Shown here one piece after another: positions 16,564 to 25,931 of a DNA stretch of 27,081 nucleotides. Each line of letters begins with the position of its first letter. Position 1 is the first letter of the stretch. Below the pieces are notes generated by a model. The model was not told the DNA's origin and searched no databases. It saw only the letters and a program-made list of their open reading frames with translations. The stretch is taken from the NCBI GenBank assembly GCA_015680685.1, contig MNCI01033699.1:35707-62787 (forward strand). Direction: 5' to 3'. Origin of the DNA: Gnetum montanum (Eukaryota; Streptophyta; Gnetopsida; Gnetales; Gnetaceae). The position numbers were made by a program, and so were the translations under genes.

Positions 16564-19353
16564 ATGGCATCAAGATTGAAGAGACCACAAAGAGGCCGAC
16601 AAGAACATGGCCAAGAATAGGCTGAGGCAACCCATGCAACAAGACTTCTCAGAGATGAGGCCAAGGTGAAATCTGTCCAACAGATTCCCAAAGACACAGC
16701 CACATCTGAACATTCACAACAAGGTGAAGTGCTAGGTCCTATACCTAGATTGGAAGTCAAACTAACATAGGCCTATCTCAACATAATTAGAAGCTATGAG
16801 GTTCAACACTTAGTTCTCTAAGAACTGAATTTTGGACCATTCCTTGAACAAGCTCTAGAAGATGTTAGAGCTCAATTGCAAGCCTCTTCCATGTGGCCAA
16901 TCATCACTTCTAGTGGAGAGTGGTACATGTAAGAAACATATCTCTTCTAGAAGAATAGAAAAGTAGGATTTGCTATGAAAATCAAGGACATGCAAGTGTC
17001 CTACTCAATGGAGGCCATTGCATAGGTCCTTGGGTTGCTAGACATAGGAACATAGTTGATAGAGTTGTCAACACAAGGCGATCCTAAAGTAAAGAAGGAG
17101 TGGACTCAACAGTGTTATGGGTTGACCACAAGGAGTTTGGCATGCTCACACTAGCAAAGAGAGTCTATTTTAAGATAGCAACCTACCACCTAAATCCAAT
17201 GATAAGGCCTAGTAAGGTGATTGGCCTCTTCACCCAAGCATGCACCGCTCTAAGTAGAAAATTTCAAGCAAATCTTCCACAACTAATCTATCTAGAAATA
17301 GAGGTGCTTCAAAGAGAATTAATGTGGAAGAAAGACCTTGCCCTTTCCCTGCTTAATCAAAAAACTATGCAAAAGGGTAGGGATAGTATGCTATGCAAAT
17401 GATATACTTAGGCATGCTCCTAGTGCTTTGTGGGCTGAGATGGTGAAGGATAAGACACCTACCATGACCATAGAAAAGGAGCAGCAACATCCACCTCCAC
17501 CACCTACTCATGAGCAAATACCAGAGGCCTACATTGTGGTTGAATGCATGTAAAAATTTTGAGAGCAACTCTTGCAACAACAAGAGCAACATGTAGGAAC
17601 TAGTGGTGGAGATCCATCTATGTACAGACTAGCCATGAGTCACCTCAAAGAAGTGGCTTGTACAATCAACTAGATGAAGGAAGGTGGATCAATGCTATCT
17701 ACCCAACAAATGCGATTACCTACAAGGTCAAATCTAAGTGCCTGAGAGGTGATGGTGTCTCTCTCTTAGCACAATCTATTCCCAGAAATCTCTAGAACTA
17801 CTACTTTCTTTTTAGTGCACTTGGAGAAGGGTGAGGAGGCAATTGTATTGGTGATGCAGCACCAGGGGCAAGAGACAATTGTAGAGATTTTTGCTAATCA
17901 AGATACTAAGGCATTAAATGTATCTATAGTGCTTGAACCAAATGTTTCTACACTAAGAGATGTGCAGGAATTCATAGGGACAATCAGTAGAAGACTAAGT
18001 GTAGCCCAACATGCAGAATTGCTAGATTGACTGGTGGGAACTAGGTAATCAATTCCAGATATCTTTGATTTTTTAGATACCATCATTGTAACCTAGTTGG
18101 AGCTACTAGAGGCAAAGGGCAGGTGCCTCATCTTGGAAGGGCAACTTGAAATAGCTCAAGCACATAATCAATGCTTATTTATGAAAGTTGTGGGCTTGCG
18201 TGCCCAAATTAATAACCCTACTCTTATCAACCTTTCATTGACATGAGATGAAGCTTTTCAATAGCTTCAAGAATAGCTTAAGTAGGTTGAGGGAGAAATG
18301 GTAATGGCAGTCTTTAATTAGTCCATAGCAAAAGTTGCAACTCATTTAGTATGAAGGGACTTGATGTAGATGTGCCAATAAAATGAATCCTTGACCATAG
18401 AAAACCATTGCCTATGTAGCATTGATGTGCAAACATAATAGTTAGAAGAATTTATCCATCAATAGCAAGAGTAGCTTGCCAAGGCAAACGTCGAACTGAG
18501 GAGATTAATAGTAGAGAATCATAACCTCTCCATGGAGGAGGTTCATGCCTTATACCAGAAGTCAGCTATTAAGATTACTACTTGGAAGAATGAGGCTATG
18601 AAATTTGAGAAAGTTAAAAATCATTACAGAGACCAGGTTAGCCTAAAAAAGGAGGTGAATGAAAAGAATATCCAACTAGTGAAGGCAAAGGTTAATGAGG
18701 TCCTCTAGTAACTCTAATAAAGTAGAGAATTTTGGCAACCCATTGTTGATGGGATTGATGCCTACAATAGGGCAAAAATTTGCATGAAGGAGTTGCAAAT
18801 TGAAAAGATGATAAAGTACATGAAGTTGTTTAGTCTGTATTATGCAAACTTGGCAATGTTGACTATCAGACGACCATGGTCTAAACTTGAGAAGCAAGTG
18901 GCCAACTCATACTTGTTGTATGAGGTTGAGTTGAAGACCCCTAAAGACACCAAGCAAAAGCTTGCAGTTGCAAATGTTGAACTTGAGGTTATCAAGGTGA
19001 AATTCATCAACCAAAGATCAGTCATAGAGAACCTAGCCAATAGAATAAATGACTACTAGGCATTGCAGAACACACTTTGAGCATTTGACATTAAGAATAA
19101 GCAATTTGTGGCTTGGTTTATCAATGTGAAGGAGCTCTTTCCTATTTTGTCTTGTCCTTGGAAAGTTCCAACCTTGACCCACATTGGCAAAGCTGCATGG
19201 ATTGTGAATGATCCTAGGAGCAAAGAAGAGAAAATGGAAGCATTATTGGATGCTTTTTGCCTTCCACCTAAAGTAGCAACAATAGCAAGACAACCATTGC
19301 CACCTCTGCCACCACACATGCCTGAAGCTGATGAAGGTTCCTTAAAACCTTAG
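16564..19353 (+). pseudogene. Retrotransposon accessory ORF, putative plant transposon protein, broken
   Basis: Starting at ATG 16564 one frame carries recognisable protein to 19353 (about 930 codons), except 17095-17340 where sense lies in a neighbouring frame. The basic start MASRLKRPQRGRQEHGQE is followed by EVQHLVLQELNFG, KIKDMQVSYSMEAIA and VLGLLDIGT. Then come YHLNPMIRPSKVIGLFTQAC, FQANLPQLIYLEIEVLQREL and LIKKLCKRVGI. This order (a VxG-like strand with aIxxvLGLP, then NPxxRPS, then FPxLIxxLC-x-x-x-G-V) matches the plant 'putative plant transposon protein' domain found in Ty3/gypsy-related elements. The remaining 600 codons are proline-rich (PPPPPTHEQIPE) then Q/E/K-rich, coiled-coil-like, ending in a Pro-rich tail. 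The first seven in-frame stops are five TAG and two TAA, at Gln-like sites. Function is unknown. Confidence 0.6.
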
Positions 19354-19625
19354 GAGCCACCACCACTTGGGACTATCTGACCTTCTCCATCAACTTCATG
19401 CCATCAAAGAACGTGTTGTCCAGTTTTTAAGAATCATGTCATGGTGTGTAATTTTGTGTCATAAACACTGTAATTTTTGTAATGTGTTGATCCATACATT
19501 GGGCACTCAGTTGTTATGTCCATTTTGTCTTGTTTTGTTTTGTTTTGTCAAAGTCAATCAATAATTCCACACCTTTCCAATTTTTTTAAGAACTTGAGGA
19601 TGAGTTTTCATTTAGTTTTGGGGTA
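19354..19625 (+). other. 3' untranslated region and polypurine tract of the accessory-ORF element
   Basis: Non-coding and T-rich, including TTTTGTTTTGTTTTG at about 19532. It ends AACTTGAGGATGAGTTTTCA, then TTTAGTTTTGGGGTA directly before the LTR start TGATGAG at 19626. The same string precedes the LTR at 25932 (TTGAGGATAAG, then TTTAGTTGTGGGGGTA). The TTTGGGG(G) stretch is the likely polypurine tract that primes plus-strand DNA synthesis. Confidence 0.7.
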
Positions 19626-19644
19626 TGATGAGTTTTAGTTTGTT

Positions 19645-19778
19645 GCATTGACTAGGACCCATTGACGAGGTCTCATTGATGTGTTCTATTGTGTTGATGA
19701 GTCCTCATCAACTAGGCCCCATTGACGAGCCCATTGACATAGTCAATTATGTTGATGTGGCCCCATCGACACAGGGGT
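19645..19778 (+). repeat. U3 subrepeats, CATTGACNAGG/CC type
   Basis: Short degenerate direct repeats of the form ATTGACTAGGACCC, ATTGACGAGGTCTC, ATTGATGTG, TTGATGAGTCC and CAACTAGGCCCC, spaced about 20 bp, lie upstream of the TATA box. The LTR at 25932 has related units (TAACTAGGCCTTG, CAACTAGGTCTTG, TTGACATAGTCCCG). They are typical of enhancer-like U3 repeats; their role is unproven. Confidence 0.6.
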
Positions 19779-19789
19779 CTATACTAGTC

Positions 19790-19797
19790 TATAAATA
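19790..19797 (+). promoter_or_regulatory. TATA box of central family A LTR
   Basis: TATAAATA in GTCTATAAATATGAG. It is conserved in position with TATAAATA at 26100 and with the minus-strand box at 424-431. Confidence 0.65.
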
Positions 19798-19967
19798 TGA
19801 GCCATTGACCACATTTATGGCATCAATTTTCATAGTAATAGCAAAGCTCTTGCAGTTTGTCTATTTGAAAGTTAGAATATTTTTCTTGAGTGCTCGTAGC
19901 AGGAGTCAATGAATGTATAGATCTTTATTCTAGCATTGTTGTACCTAAGCATGACAATATGTGCAAC

Positions 19968-19973
19968 AATAAA
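19968..19973 (+). terminator. Candidate polyadenylation signal in the LTR
   Basis: AATAAA within CAACAATAAAGATGAGC, about 175 bp after the TATA box. The minus-strand copy keeps CAATAAAGATGAGC; the copy at 25932 reads AATAAG. This is consistent with an R-region poly(A) signal. Confidence 0.5.
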
Positions 19974-20142
19974 GATGAGCTTTTTGATAAACTTTGTAGC
20001 ATTTTGGATAGATTAAATATTTTATTTATGCATGTAATCTTTTTAATTACTTATTCAATATTTTCCAGTAATTAAGATAATTGAGCAATATAAGCTAGAT
20101 AGATTAAATACATAAGTACGATTGCTTCAAGCATAACATGTA

Positions 20143-20874
20143 TTCGCTTGGTAATCCCAACAGTGTTATTACTTGGTACACCTAGTAGCATAGCACTCAG
20201 TAACCTAGTAGTGGATACGTGGGTTTAGGACATGTACAAAAACTAGGACTGAATACCTATGTTAGGATTAGCTAGAGGCCAATAGATTAGTTACATTGAA
20301 TCAGCCATTAAATTACCTTGTCTTTATCTCTATTCAAGCACCAAGACTATAAAACATAAAACTATAAAAATAATATGCCTCAATTACACTTAACCATACC
20401 ATGTGCTTCACAAGTGTAATTAGGAAGACAATGAATGAACTTATGACAAGGTTCATTGCCTAGAAGACTAGTGCACTAGAAACTATAAAGTTCATGAAAT
20501 TCAACTGGATCATGCATGAATGCTTTATGATTCATATGGTTGGGCATAAGGGTACCTCATCGCTTATCACTTGGTAATACCAATAGTGAATATGTGGGTT
20601 TAGGATGTGTATGGTAAGTTGGAAATGGACACTCATCACTCATAGGCTAGTTTAGACTTTACTTTCCATTATTAATTAGTTTAAACCAATGATTTCTTTA
20701 TTATCATTAGGAGTAGCATAAGGCCAAAACAACATCAAGAATCATATGCCTTACTTTGGGCTAAACCATATGTGACAAAGCTACCACTAGTCCCATCCAT
20801 GGAATTTGATTGGATCATGTGTGAACACTTGTGATTCATATGGTTGGGCATAGGGGGTACCTTGCTGCTCATCA
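20143..20874 (+). repeat. Internal tandem duplication in the central LTR
   Basis: Unit 1 (about 20143-20569) and unit 2 (about 20570-20874) both start with ACTTGGTAATNCCAA/CTTGGTAATCCCAAC and both contain GTGGGTTTAGGA. Both end with GGATCATG, GATTCATATGGTTGGGCAT and GGTACCT followed by ATCA. In the middle they match only loosely (AATCATATGCCT/AATAATATGCCT, AAACCATATG/AACCATACCATG). The LTR at 25932 has just one such unit. The duplication is therefore old and specific to this copy or subfamily. Confidence 0.7.
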
Positions 20875-20875
20875 T

Positions 20876-20893
20876 TGGCATCATTGTCGAGGA
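20876..20893 (+). promoter_or_regulatory. Primer binding site, tRNA-Asp type, decayed
   Basis: TGGCATCATTGTCGAGGA lies one base after the LTR end CA. Plant Athila-type gypsy elements use TGGCGCCGTTGCCGGGGA, complementary to the 3' end of tRNA-Asp. The site here differs at GC-rich positions in ways mostly explained by CpG or CpNpG deamination. Position and sequence together make this a strong call. Confidence 0.8.
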
Positions 20894-21484
20894 TTATGCT
20901 AGTTATCTAGATTAGTTATATCATACATGATCACTATAAATGCATTAATGATTTATCTTTTAGAAAATATTAAGTCACACATATCATTAACTAACAAAAA
21001 TATCTCTTTCAAAAGGAAGCGATAATGCATCATATGGAGAGAACATTCATTGGAGAACTAATGAGATATATGTTGAAGAAAATCATAGTGATCAACCTCA
21101 TGTAGGGGTTTCATATGTTCATGACCATCCTAACGATACTCAAGGACTACATTCACCTAAGATAGAAAACCTTAGAGAAGATGAAGTAAGTCATAGACCA
21201 AAGGAGGCCTCAAGGCCTAAGAAACTTCTCAAAACCTAAAAACAATAAATCAAGGGACTATGGGAAATATCATTAAAGCCATGGCAATCCTCCTAGTTCC
21301 TCATCTTCCTCTTCCTCTTCAACATCTAGTTTTGATAAAGATGAACATAGGTAGAGACAAAGCTTTACTATGGGCTTGAAATAAGGGTAGAAATAAAAAC
21401 CATAAGAAAAATGAAAGACCTTAACATGAACACAACTGAAACCATCAAAATTGGGCAAATAGAAATAAAAATTTTCATCATGCC
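20894..21484 (+). other. Leader and Gag N-terminal region of the Athila-like element
   Basis: No complete frame is seen. Coding-like pieces occur, such as EENHSDQPHVGVSYVHDHPN near 21080 and a serine-rich run (PPSSSSSSSSSTSSFDKDEH) at about 21290-21350 on the plus strand. They suggest a disordered Gag N-terminus broken by stops and frameshifts. The minus-strand open frames here are mirror images of this repeat-like coding DNA and are not called. Confidence 0.45.
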
Positions 21485-22615
21485 ATGTCTAATGATAATG
21501 AACCCTTGTTGGCCACTAAGAGCCTGATGTAGATCATAAAGGTAGTTGAGATACCCCATAGGCATCATAGGGAAAGTTACATAAAAAGGCTCGATATGAA
21601 TAATATCCCTAAATTTGTGGGAGGCTATTATTTTGATCCACAACATCACTTACAAGCCTTCCATGATGCCTATACCTTGCAAAATATCAAAAGTGGCAAA
21701 AGTTTAAACTCTTTCCTAGGACACTAATAGATGAAGCTAAAAGTTAGTATAGATCATTGGAACCAAGTTGCATCCACTAGTGGTTCATAATGGTATAAAT
21801 TTTTAATGAAAAATACCAAACCTATGCAATAGTATCCAACCTAAGAAAACAAATCCAAGGGTGGAAGTAAGAAAATCATGAACCCTTGGATGTGACCTTG
21901 GATAGATACTATTCACTAGTACATAGATGTCCTGGCCATGATTTCTCTCAAAAAGAGCAACTTTTCACATCATAGATGGGCTTCATAATAAAACGAGGGG
22001 GACCCTTGGGATTTATGCTTAAGGTTGATTATATGAACTAAAAGCCTATCAAATACAAATACAAAGGCTAATCGACTAGGTGGTGAAAGAAGAAGAAGAG
22101 CTATGTAAATGAGAGAATGTTAAGAAATATCATTGGGGCCTAGCTCTTTAAAAGAAGAGGATCCATATCTATGGTGAGCAAAAAGAGGCAGCTCTTGATG
22201 AGGTGATTTCACAACAAACCTTACCATTGCAACAATCTCTTGATGAACTCCAAGCAAGGCTAGATAGGATGTTAGAGTGGATAAATGAAAAAGCTACAAC
22301 TTTTGTAGAAACTATAGAGGAGAAGGTAATACAAAATGAATTAGGTGATCCCAATAAATGGAGGAAGAAGAACCAAGAAACAACTAGGAACACTTATGGG
22401 CAAACAGGGAAAATGGCTATAGAAGAAGAGGTTATAGTCTCAACCATAGAAGAAGATGATGGATGTGACATTTGCGTATATGGCCATCCAAAGGGCTATT
22501 TCTCAATCATGTTACATCTAGATGAGTATTGGGCTTTTGCATTGAATCCAAAGTTTGTACAAAAGCAAATGCCCAGGAAATTACCTTTCTCACAAGGTAA
22601 TTATAGATAGTCCTA
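21485..22615 (+). pseudogene. Athila-like Gag, broken
   Basis: From ATG 21485 (MSNDNEPLLATKSLM) one frame runs through IPKFVGGYYFDPQHHLQAFH and DAYTLQNIKSGKSL to about 21705. A frameshift follows, and the next frame reads LFPRTLIDEAKS, then IFNEKYQT, SNLRKQIQGW and LDRYYSLVHRCPGHDFSQKE. This is the Retrotrans_gag fold: the helices around L-x-G-x-A-x-x-W, F-x-x-K-F/Y, and the Q-S-F...E-x-W-x-R-F-K-x-L-L-R-x-C-P-H-H-G block. A third frame (22203-22610) carries a coiled-coil segment (LDELQARLDRMLEWINEK) and CDICVYGHPKGYF, a C-x2-C-x3-H-x4-C knuckle with the last C replaced by F. The spacing matches Athila Gag. No protease or RT follows. Confidence 0.7.
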
Positions 22616-23420
22616 TGATCAACCGTACCATCCTAGTGGGACTTCTTACTAGCCTCAACACTATCATCCAATGTAGTGTCAAAACCCATAGTTGCAAGGG
22701 AGGCCATCATCAAACTAGCACTACCCTTACTACTAACTGAACCCATATGGATATTATGTTCAACAACCTATTTCCCTAATTCGTTCTACCTCCTCTACTT
22801 CAAATTGCTACTACCATTCTTCCAAATATCATTGACCTACCACATCTTTTGAAGGATCACCATCTCACACCTCTCATCCTTCATCATATCTTCAATATTC
22901 TCATACTTCCCTCCACCATATGTTACCACCAGCAACACAGGAAGGTTCAACACCACGACATCAATGAGAGAATGCCACTTATGCTGCGAACATACATAGA
23001 AATGATAATGCTAGTAGATCTCCACCACAATCTTGAAAACATCCTTTCTTTAGGAATATTCCCACACATCAGGACAACGCTCATGGACCTACTAACTCAT
23101 CCAAACTAGCATAATGCCAATCAAGTAGAACATCCTTCCTTTCACGACCAATGTCTTCCAATCCTACACAAGGGCCAGCATTTGTCATTACTTTAGCACC
23201 TGATAGAAATGATGAACCTATCATTGTGGAGAGACAAAAGAATCCATGCATTACTACTAATAGTAAAAGGTGTAGGTGTGGGCTAAAAATTCAAAATATT
23301 AACACAACCCGCAACAAAATTTAGGAGAAAGTATGTGAGCAAAATCCAATCTACGTAGTAGCCACTAAACTAGAAGACATTCAATGGATTGAAAATGAGA
23401 ATGTAAAATTGTTTTAAAGA
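22616..23420 (+). pseudogene. Gag C-terminal tail remnant
   Basis: After the knuckle one plus-strand frame gives YHPSGTSY and NPYGYYVQQP-like pieces rich in N, P, Y, S and Q with several TAG/TAA stops. Plant Athila Gag proteins have a similar N/P/Y-rich tail. Toward the end, APDRNDEPIIVERQKNPC appears. No enzyme motif is visible. The open pieces at 22555-22740 and 22849-23109 in other frames have no supporting features. Confidence 0.4.
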
Positions 23421-23423
23421 TGC

Positions 23424-23687
23424 ATGGAGGTAATTGATTCGCTTATTAGTTCTAAACTTAAGAAAATGGATCAAATAGAGGACTTAGACACATATATCTT
23501 ATGCTCTAATTATACATTGGAAAAGGATATTAAACATGGAGACCTAGGAATTAAAATAGAAAATCAAGAAGAAGAAGAAAACACATCTAAATCCCCCAAA
23601 ATTAAGATACCTTCAAGTTCAAATGAAGATACATCATTGAATGATCTAAATGAGACTATCATGAATGTTAGATGTGCTACCACATGA
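23424..23687 (+). pseudogene. Short acidic ORF remnant downstream of gag
   Basis: Open for 87 codons: MEVIDSLISSKLKKMDQIED, then a Glu/Ser/Lys-rich second half (IENQEEEENTSKSPKIKIPS) and NDLNETIMNVRCATT before a stop. The same frame is coding-like upstream back to about 23330, interrupted by stops, so it may be the end of the same polyprotein. No family is recognised. It is followed by segment D and not by any pol domain. Confidence 0.4.
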
Positions 23688-24084
23688 TTAATTAAATCAA
23701 TAATGGTGATAGATGTAAAACTAGTGGTGTATAACCAAGGAATTGTGCATTCCATCTCCCACATGTGTGGCCATAAGATTATTTGTGGGGGAGATGCTCC
23801 ATCTTGGTTCAAGAACTAATAAGTGTTTTTCACCTTTTTTGCATTATAATTTTTTTATCCCATTTCTTCCAAAATTTTTTGATTCTTCATATGTTTTCCA
23901 TTTCTTAAGATTTGTATTTTCTTTATATTTTTTCTCTTTTCTTGAGTCATTCTATTTATGTTCACTGAATTTATTTCATGTTTATGTTAATAATATTTCC
24001 AAGTCATGATGTAGAAGTCAATGTTATGTGTTGTGTTTTTGTGCTATGCTATCAAGATGATTGGGTAAGTAATTGTGTAAAGCA

Positions 24085-25235
24085 GTAAGACCACCTCATT
24101 CATCCCTCTAGTTCTCTAAATAAAAGGCCTTTTGCATGGAAATAAGTTGGTTCTTCTTTCATGAAACTAAAATTAATCAATGATCATTGTACCTTAAAGA
24201 AAGAGGGAATGACCAAGTGGAATGGGAAAGGGTGTGACCTCAAGGGAACTTGTTGGATTTTCTTTTTGTCTTCCTTCATGTGGTTTATGACTCATCTTGG
24301 AACGTATCATCACTCCATCAACAAATAAAAAGGAAGCTTTGTCTTTGCATGGTGTGGTTTCCATTTCAAGAAACAAAAAAAAAAAAGAGAGAGAGAGAGA
24401 GTGAGAACAATAATGGGAATTCAAAGCACATCCCTTAGACATAATAATGAACTACAAGCACTAGTTATGGGGTTGGAAAGACATGTTACCCATGCCAAAA
24501 GGCACCCCTATAACTAAGGCCCTTCCTTCTTTCTTCTCTTTTCTTCTCTTTTTGGAGTGCTGATTGTTCTTTGAGGTGGTTTTGGACTCATGGTGGTTGG
24601 CTAAAAGAAACACATCAATTCAAGGTTATTGTTCATGGTATGGACTTGGTTTGAACTTTACGGATAGGTATGTTGATCATTTTAATTACATTTTTCACAA
24701 GAACCTATTGTGGACATGGTCAAGTACCTTACATGCCTTCTCATTGCATTATTTACCTCACTGCTACATGTGATTATGAGCCTTTTGGTTTTGTGTAGTA
24801 TAGTGCAACATCCTAACCATGGTATTTGTGTGATGTTTGAAAGAAAGGCATGGTGTACATTTAACTTCTTAGGTGCCCATGGACATCTATAGAAGTGGTT
24901 ATGCAAGGGAATTATGGTAAGAGCCTACTTTGGGGGAGGACCCACTTGTGTAACTTTTGTTGATCATGGCTTTGAACTAACTTTCACATCTTCCAAAACA
25001 TCAATGACAGTTTCTCTAAAATTATGCATAATTTTGGGACTACTTCTCATCACTTTCAATTACTTTTTTTTTCTACTTTTTTGTTTAAATATCCTTCAAG
25101 TTAAATATTTCTTGGCTATCTTCTAAATTAGACCTTTAGTTTCAATTTTTTGAAAACTTGTGTGCTTTCAAAGTTACACTTATTAGTCATGGGGGCTAGG
25201 GGTGTCTGCTTTGAAATTTTGAAATTTTTCTAACA
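24085..25235 (+). repeat. Segment D, non-coding, second copy of segment C
   Basis: Collinear with 14945-16300 by the anchors given there. It lacks the roughly 250 bp holding the TATA-like box of C. It has an expanded A-run and GA-run at 24372-24402 where C has only an A-run. It sits after the Athila-like gag, so in the ancestral element the order was probably gag, C/D, accessory ORF, polypurine tract. The stretch 23690-24084 just before it is T-rich with no gene. Confidence 0.75.
24372..24402 (+). repeat. Poly(A) plus (GA)n microsatellite
   Basis: A12 followed by about eight GA dinucleotides, ending GTGAG. At the matching place in segment C (about 15231-15244) there is only an A-run, so the GA part is a copy-specific expansion. 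Confidence 0.9.
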
Positions 25236-25931
25236 TCCTATTTTTGAACATCATGGTAACTAATAGTAATTAATCAAAATAATGTGAACAACTTGATGAT
25301 TTTAGTTATCATCTTGTGCTTAAACAAAAACTAAGGGATATGAAAAGGGTTAAGTAGTGAGTAAAATTTACCAAAACTAATGTTGATCCTTAAACAAATG
25401 CCTAAGGAAAAAGGCCTTTTTCCAAGCACAAAAACAAAGCTAAGGGGGAGGGGGGAGGGGAGGGAGGGGGTGGGGTGGGTGGGTGTGAGGGGTGGAGACA
25501 GTAGAGGATATGCTCATGAAAAAATCCTAGGACATATAAGATAGATGCTCAAGCATCGTAGGTTTGCTAGAACCTTGGGATGATGATAAGAAATTTTTGT
25601 CCATCCTTCAAGAATGTTCCACATAACCAATGAAGCATCAACATAACAATATGGTTTGGTAGTTTGCCATCGCTAGTGGCAACATAAAGAATCATCTTTA
25701 GTGGATTCTTGAAGACCTCTACAAATTTTGTAATCTTCAAAGTCTGTCTATTCTTTTTGTCACTCTATAATTTGGTATGCATCCACTTGAATAAAATTTT
25801 GTAATGTGACACTTGGAGTTAGTTAATAATTAGCGTTAGTCAATAATCCCATCATTTCTAATTTTTTTGTAAAGAAAGCTTGATCCTATCCTATTAACTT
25901 GAGGATAAGTTTTTATTTAGTTGTGGGGGTA
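25236..25931 (+). other. Non-coding 3' region and polypurine tract before the last LTR
   Basis: No gene. It would be the place of the accessory ORF by comparison with 16564-19353, but no trace of that ORF was recognised, so it appears deleted. It includes the G-rich tract at 25443-25496 and ends with TTGAGGATAAGTTTTTATTT then AGTTGTGGGGGTA before TGATGAA, the polypurine tract. Confidence 0.6.
25443..25496 (+). repeat. G-rich low-complexity tract, G-quadruplex-prone
   Basis: Runs such as GGGGGAGGGGGGAGGGGAGGG followed by GGGGGTGGGGTGGGTGGG give well over four G3+ runs with one-base loops, the pattern that can fold as a stacked G-quadruplex. It is the only such tract in an otherwise AT-rich window. 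Confidence 0.85.

Larger units (their letters stand above)
19626..20874 (+). mobile_element. Family A LTR, central copy
   Basis: It starts TGATGAG after a polypurine tract and ends GCTCATCA just before a tRNA-Asp-type primer binding site, so both boundaries are supported. It has a TATA box at 19790 and a candidate AATAAA at 19968. It aligns along its length with the LTR at 25932, for example GGATACGTGGGTTTAGGACATGTAC, and with the minus-strand copy at 1-544. At about 1249 bp it is longer than the 922-bp copy at 25932 because its downstream part is duplicated internally. Because it is preceded by a polypurine tract and followed by a primer site, it serves as 3' LTR for the left element and 5' LTR for the right one. 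Confidence 0.85.

Noticed and set aside
18676-19319. Several minus-strand open frames opposite the accessory ORF
   Set aside because: They are mirror frames of the plus-strand coding remnant, which has the coherent frame over 2.8 kb.
23743-24009. Phe-rich 88-codon open frame
   Set aside because: It is low-complexity T-rich sequence between the gag tail and segment D, without support from a homologous copy.
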